From Anaeramoeba flamelloides (taxonomy: Eukaryota > Metamonada > Anaeramoebidae), in the NCBI GenBank assembly GCA_027625915.1, contig JANTQA010000023.1:4216001-4280000 (forward strand): a stretch of 64,000 bases of DNA, in the 5' to 3' direction. Under the pieces are notes generated by a model. That model searched no databases. It was not told the DNA's origin and was given only the letters and a program-made list of their open reading frames with translations. Position numbers and translations under genes: made by a program. This document shows, piece by piece, positions 24,901 to 35,750 of the stretch (within the stretch, counting starts at the first letter, position 1; each line of letters starts with the position of its first letter).

Positions 24901-26496
24901 GAGATCACTCTTTTTTTTTTTTTTTTTTGAATTTTTTTTATTAGGCTTTTGGTTGCTTTTGCTATGTGCTTTCCCATTGAAATTCAAATTATTTCGAATA
25001 TTAATATCTTTTTTTGTAAAAAGATTTGTAGATTTATAATTATTCTTGACATTGAATCCTATTTTTTCGTTAGAGTTCCCCTTAAATTTGGAACGGAAAC
25101 TATATAGTATCCACAAAATTAGTTTTGAAAATTTTTTTAAATTTATTGAATTTAAAATTTGGATCTCAAATTGCTGATTTTTTGAAATTAATAATTTGAT
25201 TGAATCTAAAATTAGCATCAGAGTAAGAAATTCAAAATGATTGGTAAATTTCCGTTGTAAAATATTTTTACTATCTTCATATAACGAAATTGAAAAGCCT
25301 ATTTGCTTTAAAAATTGATTTAATTTGTCGTCATTGTGAAAATATAAAATAATTGGATTTTCTTTGGGCCTGCTAATCAATAAAAGAAAGTTGCTTAGCC
25401 ATTTCTGAACCAATTCTTTTGGAAATTGATTTGGATTTCGAAAACAATATTGGAAAATCTTTAATAAATTATTGACAATTTCATACATTTGTTTGGTCAA
25501 GGAAAACTGTTTTTTAAAATTGGTTAGAATTAGAATCAATTCAGAAAATAATTCAATAATCGAAATAAAATTTACAAAACCCTTTTTTTCCTTTTCGCTC
25601 TGATGTGTTAAATTGATTATGATGTTTGTTATTTGTAAAAGAGTAATTTGAATTAAAAAGAAAATATAAGACTGGAAATTATTCAATTGGTAAATCTTTT
25701 TTTCTTTATGTTTTTCATAACCATTTTCATTTTCATTTTCATTTTCGTTTTTGTTTTCATTTTTGTTTTGTTGATTAAATTGGAAAGTGGTTAATTGTTT
25801 ATTTATTGATTTTAAAATCATTATAATGGTTTCACAAATTGTATCTAATAAATCAATGATGCCTAATTCAATCAAAAATTTTTGTTGGTGGTGCGATCGA
25901 ATTAAAATTTGAGAAATTTCAAGGCTGATACAGCTATACAATTCTTTGAAATTCTGATCAAATTCATTAGTTGAATTGTCATTCATTAAAATGTTAACTA
26001 AAAGTAATCGTATTTATATTTTGTTTGTTTTTCAAGGTTGGTAGGTTAGTAATGGATTTTTAACTTGTTTCCAAAAATTGAAAAAAAAACAATGAAAAAC
26101 AAAAAAAAAAGATGAAAAAAAGAAAAAATTTATTTTACTTTTTGTTATTTCTTTCTTAAACTTGATCAATAAGCGGCAAGTATAAAATAATAAAGACTTT
26201 GGTACTAATTTATTTTGAAGACAATATTGATCCCATTGGCTCAGATCTAATCGTTTTTTCTTTTCCAGTTCATTGTTACAGTACCAGAGTTTGTATTTGA
26301 TCCTGAAAAGCTTTAAAAATTGATGGAGTTGTTTCCGAAACGCTTTGGAACTTTTCTTGTTATGATCTTTTTCCTTGACTTTCCCCCAGAGCCTTCCTAG
26401 TTTATGTTCAAACGGATGGCATTCATTCAAAGGTTGGCGTGTATATATTTTTTCAATTTTACTTGATGGCGAAGAAACATTCCCATTTCGATCCAT
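6186..26496 (-). CDS. Giant BEACH-WD40 protein (neurobeachin/LYST/Lvs family)
   Basis: One gene in at least four exons: 26496-26139, 25997-20389, 15879-11496, 8218-6186; about 4,100 residues. The introns are 141, 4509 and 3277 bp (donors GTAAAA, GTAATT, GTAATT), and each junction restores a family-typical reading. Domain order: helical N-terminal region; Lys-Glu tracts; concanavalin A-like domain (FCTWININKFP, near 21.2 kb); CIGGAKILF (near 20.45 kb); a helical region running across the exon 2/3 junction; PH-BEACH (near 12.2-11.95 kb); BEACH starting TEQWVKGKFSNFEY and continuing after the last junction with [36 protein letters not shown]; then diverged WD40 repeats (ASGSRDTTICVWKI). Members act in vesicle traffic, lysosome size or autophagy. 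No FYVE domain follows the WD40 part. Two frame discontinuities lie in low-complexity DNA (near 21893-21902 and 12899-12919); slippage or assembly error is likelier than loss, since the flanking frames are conserved. Confidence 0.88.
9060..9570 (+). repeat. Decayed coding-like dispersed repeat, copy 1
   Basis: This is homologous to the reverse complement of about 30205-30760. Shared blocks include GAAGAGTTA...AAAAGATCAAGTG, ACTTGAAAATAAAAA, ATCGTGGTTGTGATTTTG and, downstream, AGAGTGTAATTTA. In both copies long stretches read as Lys/Arg-rich peptide, for example YRGCDF, so the repeat was probably protein-coding once. Both copies are broken. Family not recognised. Here it sits inside an intron, antisense to the BEACH gene. 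Confidence 0.5.
9752..9800. repeat. (AT)n microsatellite
   Basis: A pure TA/AT run of about 49 bp. Shorter runs of the same kind are at about 16951-16972 and 19670-19694. Confidence 0.95.
10144..10405. repeat. Dispersed repeat, copy 2 of a pair
   Basis: Diverged partner of 3516-3765 in the same orientation. Shared blocks include CTCCATTTC, AAATTCACT, AGAATCAACCAAA and CAAAATTTCTCAATTTCTTT. It lies inside intron 3 of the BEACH gene. Confidence 0.6.
11059..11190 (-). other. Coding-like 43-codon frame inside a BEACH intron
   Basis: From an ATG (11190) to a TGA (11059) the minus strand reads a balanced peptide including SAMDRLVDILAQNCNLGSK, unlike the Ile/Lys/Asn/Phe noise elsewhere. The flanking BEACH exons splice cleanly without it, so it is not a missed BEACH exon in the main isoform. 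It may be the remnant of a mobile element or a decayed gene. I do not recognise the family. Confidence 0.3.
13056..13152. repeat. (TTA)n run encoding poly-Asn
   Basis: TTA repeats on the plus strand give AAT (Asn) codons in the BEACH gene, about 30 Asn with a few Ile or Ser. A second Asn-rich block is encoded at about 7340-7450. Such runs are common in AT-rich amoebozoan proteomes. Confidence 0.9.
14089..14487. repeat. (CCTTTT)n hexamer tract encoding Lys-Glu repeats
   Basis: About 66 nearly perfect units. Read on the minus strand as GAA AAG they encode an alternating Glu-Lys tract that, with the flanking imperfect units to about 14560, reaches roughly 140 residues. Such a sequence is predicted to form a long charged single helix. 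Confidence 0.95.
17685..17812. repeat. Hairpin module (CCTAGGTTTTCTTGAG type)
   Basis: AGTACCTAGGTTTTCTTGAG and its near complement CTCAAGAAAACCTAAC enclose a second stem with CTAGGTTTTT and AATAAAAAG. The same module recurs at about 28520-28670, 58750-58960 and 59370-59660. Here and at 28.5 and 58.4 kb it lies beside LINE 3' fragments, so it may belong to that family. Confidence 0.6.
17850..18265 (+). mobile_element. LINE (non-LTR retrotransposon) 3' fragment, copy 1
   Basis: One frame reads CEICKK...DLDHFLWNCPFYKENR, the CxxC...H....C knuckle found at the C-terminus of non-LTR ORF2 proteins. The HFLWNC block occurs twice in tandem (second copy DLAHFLWNCSAYENNR). A shifted frame follows with LALVDNKLIFESLIRFLNF. 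Only the 3' end is present, with no reverse transcriptase, and the frame is interrupted. Related fragments are at about 29040-29290 and 58360-58745. Dead 5'-truncated copy. Confidence 0.5.
21727..21975. repeat. (CTTTTT)n hexamer tract encoding Lys-Glu repeats
   Basis: On the minus strand GAA AAA repeats encode Glu-Lys. A block with CTGTTTCCTTTTC occurs twice (about 21831 and 21961), suggesting duplication of about 130 bp within the tract. One run of ten T at 21893-21902 breaks the six-base period and shifts the frame. On the C-terminal side the continuous gene frame reads NLEKGNILAIEIFTKLLSLI. Confidence 0.9.
23590..23767. repeat. (CTTTCT)n hexamer tract encoding Lys-Glu repeats
   Basis: Read on the minus strand as AAA GAG, about 30 units encode a third Lys-Glu tract in the same BEACH protein, with a different synonymous codon pair from the other two tracts. 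Confidence 0.9.
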
Positions 26497-26767
26497 AAAT
26501 CCCCAAACTTGAAAATGTTCGTTTTGGATCGAGGAAATGGGGATGAGTAAAAGAGATAAAAATGATTGTTTTTTCCTTTCGAGTGGACTGTCACCTCGTT
26601 AAAATTCTCAAGTGGTTATAATCTTTACTTGTCTTTCAGAAGTTTGTTTGCATTATACTTGTTTATCTGTTTCAAAAAATAGTTCTAAAAAGAGTTGGCT
26701 AGTAATCACAATTAAAACAGATTATTAAGTTTCAAAATAATAAACTAAAATTCAAAATTTAAGGAGA

Positions 26768-27130
26768 AATCTGAACTGATCCCACACTCTCTACCTATGA
26801 TTCTCAGAAGAGACGACAATTTTATTCCAAAACCGAATATATCTCCACTTTGACAATCGAGCTGAAGATTTTATCTCTGATTGAAATGGTTAAGATTTAG
26901 CTTGTAAAAAAATAAGGAGAAGAGATAGAAGAAATACTCACCATGAGACTCAGATTAAGTCAATTCAAGAAAAAGTAGAATCCTCACAAGTAGAAGAAAA
27001 CGGTAAAAAAAAAAAAGAGATTGATAAATTAGCCAATTTTCAAAGATATCCTTTGGGAAAAACAGACTTAGATAAACTGAAAATCAGCAACAACTCAATT
27101 GTAATTCAAAATCTTTTGCAAATATTTTAA
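26768..27130 (+). pseudogene. Decayed coding sequence, family unknown
   Basis: A 78-codon open stretch (about 26897-27130) reads charged, balanced peptide such as ETQIKSIQEKVESSQVEE and LANFQRYPLGKTDLDKLK. Upstream, another frame reads SELIPHSLPMILRRDDNF. The stretch is richer in G and C than its surroundings. It is broken in several places, and no start or splice structure makes it whole. It could be a dead host gene or a piece of a mobile element. I do not recognise the family. Confidence 0.4.
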
Positions 27131-27359
27131 ATAGATGCACAACTATTTGAGAAAGGGGTGCAAAATCCAAAATATAGCTCATTTTGTCGAAATTAAAATT
27201 GATGTGTTGATTACTCCATATGGGATGTTAAAGATATATAAAAAAAGAGAATAATTCAGAAAAGTACCTCAAAAAATCATAAAATTTCTTCTTGACAATT
27301 ATAGTTAAGATGGTTTGGTGAATAAATTGAGGAAAATGAAGAGATCAGATATTTATTAC

Positions 27360-27543
27360 ATTACTGGTATTTGAATAATAAATGGGATTTTTTTTCACTT
27401 CATTTTTAATTTCTCTTTTTTAAGAGAACATAGATCGAGAACCTTAAATTGTAACCTAATTTCTTTGAGAACTATATTTATAAAAAAAAAATATGGAAAA
27501 GGAAGTGAAAATTCTTTCACATTTAGAATTCAAATACCAGTAT
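27360..27543. mobile_element. TA-flanked MITE, CTGGTATTTGAAT family, copy 1
   Basis: The ends are TA-CTGGTATTTGAAT and ATTCAAATACCAG-TA. Subterminal inverted parts include AAATGGGA...TTTCAC and GGAAGTGAAAATTC. About 180 bp and non-coding. Further copies are at 40659-40840 and 44203-44363. TA targets and short palindromic bodies fit Tc1/mariner-type MITEs. Confidence 0.6.
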
Positions 27544-28317
27544 TAATCGAATACTTGATGGTCACTCTGACTCCGACATCCTCAAGGGAAAATATATCAA
27601 ATATAAATTGATTATTGATCATCCTACCATTTAAATTCTTTTCAAATTAAATAACTCAAAATTATTTCTCCATCTATTTTTCTTTTCAATTTTTTATTCT
27701 TATTTTCTTTATTATCTGAAATTTTATAGCCATTAGAGCTTTGATGAATTTTTATTATATTTTTTTTTAATAAAAATATATATCAGAAACAATATTATGG
27801 TGTTTTTTTTTTTTTTTTAATTTTTTTTTTTTGGAAAACTGATATATTTTATTATTTCTTCGTTTTCTATAAATCCAAATTTTTAGTTTTTTAACTGTAG
27901 AGAATTAATAATCACTCTAACTAACGTCTAGATTACATGAGGTATTTTGTACTCCAGTAATTACCAAAAATAATTAGTAGAAGGTTAATCGGCTACTAAT
28001 AGTAGATAATCATGGTTGGAAATATTTTTCTCAAAAATATACCCTCCACTTTCACAGTTTCAACCATTGATAAAATATTCTTAGACTCCTCCCCTCGAAA
28101 AGGCTTTTTATTTTCACAAAGTGGTCAATGCAAAAACTGTTTAATATGGCTAATCAAAATTATCAAATCTATTGTTCTTGTCGAGAATTTTTCATCAAAG
28201 CTCTTATGGTTAAAAGTCTTATGGTAATAAAGAAAAAATGAAAATAAAAAATTCCTAAAATAGTAAAAAAATATATAAATTCGGGTACCTAGTACCCCAA
28301 TTTTCTGAGTAGTATCT

Positions 28318-28354
<37 letters not shown>

Positions 28355-28514
28355 CAAAAGAATTGAGCAAAATCAAGTATTTTACTCCATTCTTTTATAT
28401 TAAAAAAAAAACCTAAAGACAGTGGAATACCAATTTAATAATTACAGTTTATGGAATCTTATTTATTGTTAATAATCATTCTATTGGGTTTTTAATCCTC
28501 TTTTTTCAGGGGGT

Positions 28515-28770
28515 GGTTGTCAAGTGCCGTAGAGTGCATAGGTTTTCTTGGGGTTTTCTATTTTATATGTAAAATCTATTGATTTTCGAAATAAAATAGA
28601 AAACCTCAAAAAAAAATAGAACAATTTAGAATTAAACAGAAAACTCAAGAAAACCTAACGGCGTTTTTTTTTTTAATTTGAGAAATAAAAAGACTAAGGA
28701 TGGTTTTCCATAATTAGAAATAATTTAGTAAAATTAAGGATTTTACTAAATACTTTCAAATCCTGAAAAA
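28515..28770. repeat. Hairpin modules beside LINE fragment 2
   Basis: The stretch has GTGCCGTAGAGTGCATAGG followed by TTTTCTTGGGGTTTTCTATT and the complementary AACTCAAGAAAACCTAACGG, then another inverted pair around TTTAGTAAAATTAAGG. It belongs to the same module family as 17685-17812. The related palindrome GAATTGAGCAAAATC lies at about 28355-28400. Confidence 0.5.
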
Positions 28771-29039
28771 CCTAACTACGGTGAATAATTTTTAATTTGG
28801 TCATGTAAATGATATAATATTTTTTACTTTTTTCTTTTGATTATTTTTCTTCTTTTTTATTTCGTAAATTTTCTTTGATTACTCCTTTCTTACAATTAAT
28901 AAATAAATAAAAACTGATATATTTTCATATTAGAACAAATTTTTTGATAAAAAAGTCTTGAAACGCTAATGTTAGTTTTCTTATGTTTTTCTGTTTTATA
29001 TTAAAATATATCGATTTTCCAAAAAAAAAAAAAAATTCA

Positions 29040-29290
29040 AGTTATCTTTTAAATAAAAAAATGTTTGGGATGGAAAGGCTTAACTTATTTTTTCACTTCC
29101 AAAATCCTACAACTGGTATAAACAAATGGAATTATTTGACGAATGGAAATAAATTAAAAGTTTGTTTAAATAAATCATAATAAAAATTTAGATATAATTT
29201 ATACACCTTATATTTAAATCATTTTCTATAGAATTGTTGGGCCAATAAAAATAATCACAAAAATCTTGTATTCATGAATTAAAAAAAAAA
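29040..29290 (+). mobile_element. LINE 3' fragment, copy 2 (strongly diverged)
   Basis: The DNA aligns loosely with 17820-18080 and 58360-58600: GGATGGAAAGGCTTAAC, then a frame with NGNKLK and LNHFL.NCWANKNNHKN matching LDHFLWNCPFYKENRKI of copy 1. Several frame interruptions. A decayed 5'-truncated LINE end. Confidence 0.35.
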
Positions 29291-29753
29291 AAAAATATTG
29301 TTTAAAAATAATAATTTTTTTATATTAAACTATTTCCCAGTCAAATTACAAGTAGTAATAGGTGTGAACTACATCTTTTAATGGGTTTCGAATAGATATT
29401 AGAAGTAAAATTATATAATTTTGGGAAATTTCGAAATAGAAATATTTTTTTCTCATTTTTTCCTCATTTGTTTATTATAAATTTATTATTAAAATTTATT
29501 TAATTATTTAAAAAAAAACTTTTTCATTACAAGATCTCAAGTCATTAGGTAAAACGTGGTATTATTAAAAGCTTTTTGGATCGGTGAAAAATACTATTGA
29601 AAAATCATATTGATTTCTAATTGATTTTATTTGATCTTCAATGGAAAATCAGAATGAAAATTGTTTTTTTTTCTAAATTGTTAAAAAAATGTACAAAGAA
29701 TTTTGGTTTAATGATTTTTCACTTCCTAAATAAATAGATTGATTGGTTTTACT

Positions 29754-29882
<129 letters not shown>

Positions 29883-30204
29883 CAATTATGCTCTAATGTA
29901 TATTATTCTTCTTATTTCTTTATGTATTCATCAAGTCTCAATTATTAAAAATGATTGATATTTGAAAAAAATATTTTAGTACTTTTGGATAAATAATCTT
30001 TATTAATATTCTAACTAAACCAGATTGGATATATTTATTATCTGAATTCGGTAATAAATATATTTTTGCTATTTTTGCTATTTTGATAATATAAAATCTA
30101 AAAATATAGGAAATCAGGAGGTATAAAAAGTTGTAGATAAAAATATTCTCCAATTTTTTTTACCTTTTTTATTCCTTTTAAATAAATTTTTTAATTTTTT
30201 TTAA

Positions 30205-30760
30205 AGATGGAAGAACTGTAAATTACACTCTAGGTATCCTTTTACATGAATTTCCACAAAGGTTATTTAAGTGTAAAATCATTGATTTCATGATTTTTCA
30301 AGGGGAAAACACAACCAAGTTTTATTATGTTTAAAAAGCAAAGGCAAAAAATTGAAAAGACAAAAAGGAAAAAAGAAAAAGAAAAAAAATTGAAATTTAA
30401 AAAAGGTTTATAAGAAGCAATTGGTAAAAAATCAAAAAAAAAAAAAAAAAAAAAAAAAGCAATGCTATCTTTAATTAAGAACGTACAAAATCACAACCAC
30501 GATATTTTTTGTTGATTTGGTAATCTTTTAATAACTGATCATGAATGTTCACTTGGGTATCGTTGTTTAAATTATTGAAATTTGGAATTTTTTTTTTAGA
30601 TCTTATTTGCCAAAAACCTTTGGTATTTTTAGCCTTTAGTTTTTAATTTTTATTTTCAAGTGACTCATACTTTTATGTTTCAATTTCAGAGTATTAGCAA
30701 ATAATCACTTGATCTTTTTCCTTTGTAACTCTTCTTCCCTATATAAAGAAGATTCAACCA
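30205..30760 (-). repeat. Decayed coding-like dispersed repeat, copy 2
   Basis: Reverse-complement partner of 9060-9570. The minus strand reads peptide-like stretches such as FNNLNNDTQVNIHDQLLKDY and KKYRGCDFVRS. Further upstream (about 30950-31040) the reading KTIKITLFDPDLGLTVQVQP is also coding-like and is followed by a GTAAAA donor-like site. The frame is interrupted, so this is treated as a relic. It lies just downstream of the peptidase gene, on the same strand. Confidence 0.45.
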
Positions 30761-31377
30761 GGGGAAAAATGGAAAAAAATTAAAAAATTGTGAATTTATT
30801 TGTTCATTTGGCCTTATATGACGAATAACCATAAAAAACCCAAAGTATTAGAATTTTTTTATTCAACAACGCTATAGATCCCAGATTAATATCTTTCATT
30901 TGTATTAATTTTCTAACTTGATATTTTCTAATTTTTTTTTTACCTTTTCAAAGGTTGAACTTGTACAGTCAAACCAAGATCAGGGTCAAATAGTGTAATT
31001 TTTATGGTTTTTAGGATTATTTTGGTTTTTTAATTGAGGATGGCAGTAATCTAAATATTTTGAATTTAGGATCGAAAGTGATGTTTTTTCATCGGTTAAG
31101 TAAAAGTATATAATATATAATATTAATAAAAAAAAAAAAATTAATAAAAAATAGAATAAAAGCATATTTTAAAATATTCACTTTAAATAGATATTGAATT
31201 TTTTTATTTTTATTTTTGTACTTTTCTGGGACTTTGTTTGATTATTATTATTTTATTTTTTTAAAAAAAAAAAGTTATTTTATCCTTTTCTCAGTTATTG
31301 ATAACTGATGAAATTTTTTGAATCAATTTTTTGAAATAATATTTTATAAAGAAAAAAAGAAAGAAATATCAAGATAA

Positions 31378-33765
31378 TTAATATATTTTTGGTCCAAGTG
31401 AATATTTTTCGATCTCAGCTGTGTTTACTCCTTTTTGTACTTTGCCTCTTCCTCCTACTCCCCAACGGTCACCCCAAGAATTTTCAACTAACCAATATTT
31501 GATAACAGAATTGTTTACTACTTCTTCTCCCCAGCCATAAATAACAATAAAATGAATATTGCCTTTTTCGTTTTCTTTTGGGATATGAATATAAATGGAA
31601 TCATCATGATGATCTACAAAATCATCGTAAACCATTATTTCCGTTGCGATTGGGCCATCTTGAAGTATTGCTGCCATCATTTCATCTTCCCCAGAGTATT
31701 CTTTACACCCCCAAAACTTCACTGTCCATGTATCTAAGCCTACAAGTTCCATTCGTTCACATGTTGCTGGTATTGGATTGTTTTTTTGAACATAAGGATA
31801 ATCAGGATCTGAATGAACACCAAGATTTTCTAAAGCAATTCAAAAGAAAATAAACAAGGATTTTTAAAAATATATTGATTTTTTGATGATAAAAGTATAA
31901 ATCTGTGGGATATTTACCAATGTGTTGACAAGTTTTTTTTAAATAACCACCTACGCACCCGCCCAGATTACTAGGCCCAAAAGGGCTTTTAAGATTAAAA
32001 GATGGTTGATTGAATTAATTTTAATAAATAAAAAGGAAAAAAAAATAGAACATTTAGAGCAAAAAATTATTTACCATGAAACTATTTCCTGTTCTGATAA
32101 ATCCGGGGTAGTTGGTGCTTTTGTACAGTATCTCTATTTAAGTGTTACAATAATGGGAATTAAAATATAACAATTGTTAGTAAATATGGATGAGGACAAT
32201 AATGATCAATAAAAAAAATTAAAATAATTTTTTAATACACTCCAAAATTTCAAGATTTAACATTATAAGTTGGTTTAAATTGGAATCAAGTGTATGTGTG
32301 TTACTATCTTCCTATTTTTAAATATCTAGCCTCGAAAAAATATTTCATTCTTAAAAACCTATCAATCTATCAGTTTTCAACCCTTTCCAATCTTTGAGTT
32401 TAACACTCTTCAATTCCTGCTTCATGGAAAATAAATAAAAATTTTGTTTTTTAACAAAATATTAAAATTCAAATTAAGTCAAAGATCAATCAGCTAATAA
32501 CCAAAATACCAAGTCCTTACACTCAGTAGAATTTAATAGTTTTTTTTCCTTTTCATGATTGTAAACCTTAAGACAATTTGAATTTTAAAATGAAATCAAA
32601 ATATGAAATTGATCGATCATCTTTCTCATTTACAAAAAGTTATTTCTTAATATTTAAGGACTATTCGAATTTTATGCTCTGCAAGGGTTGGAATTATTAA
32701 CGATTTCTTGAAAATTAAAAAAATTGCAATATTTTGACTTTCAGCAAAACCTATAACTTTTTAAACATTTGAACCATTTACTGTATGGTATTCCAACCCT
32801 CGCAGAGCATAAAATTCGAATAGTCCTTAAAGTATGAGGAGACGAAATTTGTCATTTTCCGAAAAACTATTAAACTTTTCGGGTACACACTGATAAAGAG
32901 GTTTTTGCCAACAAACCAAGGGGTTCTAATAGAAAAAAATTCAATTTAGTATACAAATAAAAATGCTGAGTTTGTTTTATTTTTTGTTTTCTCAAAACTA
33001 TTTTCAATTTTGGATTTTCTCTTTCAACCAAACATTTTTATTTGTATACTAAATTGAATTTTTTTCTATTAGAACCCCTTGGTTTGTTGGCAAAAACCTC
33101 TTTATCAGTGTGTACCCGAAAAGTTTAATAGTTTTTCGGAAAATGACAAATTTCGTCTCCTCAAACTTAAAATATTAAGAAATAACTTTTTGTAAATGAG
33201 AAAGATGATCGATCAATTTCATATTTGTCTTTTGTTGTGTTCAATCATTGTTTGGCAAGTTTACTATTCCATCTCAACAAGTATTTTTATTAAATACTGA
33301 TCAAGTTTTGAGAAGAAAGACGAAAACTTTCCAAAGAAATACAGTGAAGAGATCAAAGTTTCATATGATTTTATTGAATATCTTTTCTAAAAAAAAAAGA
33401 AGATATTAACACTTTGAAAAGAAGTCAAAAAATATCACAAGAATTTTGATGCAACGAAGAAATTTTAAGAAATAAATTCTCAAAAACAAAACAAAAAAAT
33501 TAATGAATGATCATACTGTTCTTATTGAAAGTAATGTTGAAAACGCATAACAGCTCCCACAAACTCCTTGATCTTTTATAGGGTGCAAGCATAATGGGTA
33601 TGATTTATAAAAATCATATTCTTTTACTCCTTCTATTAGATGGAAATCAAGTTCGGGATCAGGGGTATGTACAAAAGAATCATGTGGAATAGCACCATAT
33701 TTTGAAGCTATTGGTTCAGCATAATTGAAAACAAATAAAGATATTATCAAAAAGAATAATTTCAT
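31378..33765 (-). CDS. Cathepsin B-like papain-family cysteine peptidase (C1A)
   Basis: Four exons, 33765-33517, 32133-32075, 31970-31918 and 31829-31378, encode 270 residues. Introns are 1383, 104 and 88 bp (donors GTATGA, GTAAAT, GTAAAT). The signal peptide is MKLFFLIISLFVFNYA, so the enzyme is predicted to be secreted or lysosomal. The oxyanion Gln66 and catalytic Cys72 lie in DQGVCGSCYAFS; LSEQEIVSC and GGCVGGY follow; catalytic His213 is in NIHFIVIYGWG and Asn237 in ENSWGDRWG. All catalytic residues are present, so it should be active as a protein-degrading enzyme. The YPLC...IKDQG spacing before the Cys fits cathepsin B. There is no occluding loop, the prodomain is short (about 35-40 residues), and Tyr replaces the usual Trp after the catalytic Cys. 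Each split codon is restored by the proposed splice sites, so the structure is well supported. The first intron carries a nested palindromic element. Confidence 0.9.
32560..32571. mobile_element. Isolated end of the GGTTTACAATC TTAA family
   Basis: GATTGTAAACC followed by TTAA is identical to the right end of the 45393-45950 element. No matching left end is visible, so this is probably a truncated copy inside peptidase intron 1. Confidence 0.35.
32598..33226. mobile_element. Large palindromic element in peptidase intron 1
   Basis: The left arm (32598-32965) and right arm (33033-33226) are near-perfect reverse complements around a 67-bp loop, once a 169-bp insertion in the left arm is set aside. 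Arm ends carry AAATATGAAATTGATCGATC. Inner parts include CCCCTTGGTTTGTTGGC and CAGTGTGTACCCGAAAAG. No coding capacity. It is a foldback-type non-autonomous element or a stalled inverted duplication. Arm identity suggests youth. Confidence 0.8.
32658..32826. mobile_element. TTAA-flanked MITE nested in the palindrome arm
   Basis: GGACTATTCGAATTTTATGC and its complement bound 169 bp, with terminal repeats of about 37 bp and TTAA on both sides (32654-32657, 32827-32830). The undisturbed right arm of the host palindrome shows the empty site with a single TTAA in the same context (ATATTTTAAGTTTGAGG), which supports insertion with TTAA duplication. Non-coding. TTAA targets are known for piggyBac and Sola3. 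Confidence 0.75.
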
Positions 33766-35750
33766 TTTATTTTTTATAAGGCCAAAAAAAAATAATTGTT
33801 AAAAAGAAATGAATAATTTTTTTTTTGAATCCCTTCAAAAGTATTTTTAAAAAAGTGGAGGTTGGTGTACATCAGGAATTTTCTTGAGAAAAGAGTCAAA
33901 AAAAGTTAATTTTAAAATATTTTACATATTTTCTGGGATCACTTTTTAAAATGGTTGTTGTAACACTAAAAGAGAATTTGGTTGATTTTATAAGAACGAT
34001 TTTTTCTTCGTCTAAATGAATAAAAAAAAATAAGATCAGCAAAAAAACCAATATTTTGGAAATTTTTTGTAAATAAAATAAATATTCTTTTTTCCTATTC
34101 TCTTCTTCTTAATTAAGCTTGGAAATTGTTTTTTTTTTAAAAGGAAAGAATCTTGTTTAATAATTTAAATGTTTCGAAACAATCGTTTATAATTTCTAAA
34201 AATATATTTTTTTAGTTGGTATAAAATCACTGAAAAACAAACCAACACTGGTGTGGATAGGATCTCACAAAGAGAATGATTAAAATGATTGGAACTTTTT
34301 ATGAAAAAACTTGAAGATCAAAATAAATTGTTCTTATTTTTCTGTTAGGAAATAACAAAAGAGATTGACTTTTGATTTTAAATTTTGAATGGGTATTATT
34401 CGAAAAAATCTTATTAAATTTTAAATTATCAACTTACTAATGATAACGTGAATCAATGAAATAAAAATTTATTCATACTATTTACTTAATTATTTACTAA
34501 TTCTTAATTAAAAAACTTTTAAGATTTTCATGAACTCCATGAGAAATTGATTTTTTAAGAAAATAATTGGATCGTTTTTATGATCTTTGAGATAAAATTG
34601 TTATTCTACAGGTTATTTTGTAAGATTTACAGTGATATAAATAACCGATATTGGCTATCTTTGACTTGTACCATATTTTAACTCTAGTTTTTTTTTTATA
34701 CAGGGTTTGTTTTTGAAGATAGGGGCATATACATACACAAGAAGATACAACAAATTCTTTTTTCATATCCATATTGGTTTTAGAGTTTAAATCTTGAATT
34801 AATGCTAAAGGTTCAAAAATATTAAATGTTTTTGTTTCACAATTTTCGTATTTAATAAATATGGAGATTTAATTTAATCTTTATCAAAATTCACAAAAAT
34901 GAAATTTTACTCATTTTTTTGATGACAAAAAATTACATTTTAATCTTCCAATTTTGTTTATATTCTTTTTTAAAATTTATTAAAAGAACATTATTTCTTG
35001 TTTATATGCTGTTGGTACACCCATTGAGTTATTTCTTTTATTTCTCCAGTTGGTCAATAGTTTTTACATAAGTTAAATTTTAGTAATGGGTTAAAATAAA
35101 AAAACACGGGTTATTTACACCATTATATTTATTAAATTTCTTGAAATATAAAAGATTCGGTAATATTCTTGTTCATATATACAAAATAATATAAACAACA
35201 AATGATGTAATTTAAATAAGTTGGTTGATAATATTACTTTATTTTATTATTATTAAAATTAATAATTTTTTTCAATTTTTAATTTTTGGATTGGACTGGA
35301 AATATTGAAAAATACGAGAAAATATAAGTCGGTACCTTTTATCGCTGGGTTTGTATTAATTAAATGAAAGGTTTTGGATCTGGTTATTCCAATTAGTTCC
35401 ACTTTTAAGGAACAAAGTTTTGATGAAATTTAAAATGTTGTGCAAAAACAGCACAAATTAAAGTACATTTTTCAACTTTTTTTCAGAAATTTATTTGATT
35501 ATAATCTAAAACATAACATGATATTGAAAATTTTATTCCAAAAAAAAAAAATTAAACATTTGCTAATTGTTCACTTTTTACTAACTTCAATATAATAAAC
35601 ACTATTGGTTAATAAAAGATCTTTGATTAAAAAATTCATTTTAAAGATATTTTTTAATTTAAGTAAGAATTTTCAACTTTCCGGGTTCTATTATAAGTTA
35701 AATCATAATTTAATAGTTAAAAAATTGGGAAATTTTTTTCAATCAGTTAA

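Noticed and set aside
28012-28227. 71-codon plus-strand frame (MVGNIFLKNIPSTFTV...)
   Set aside because: It looks partly protein-like, but has no recognisable family, no splice context and overlaps repeats.
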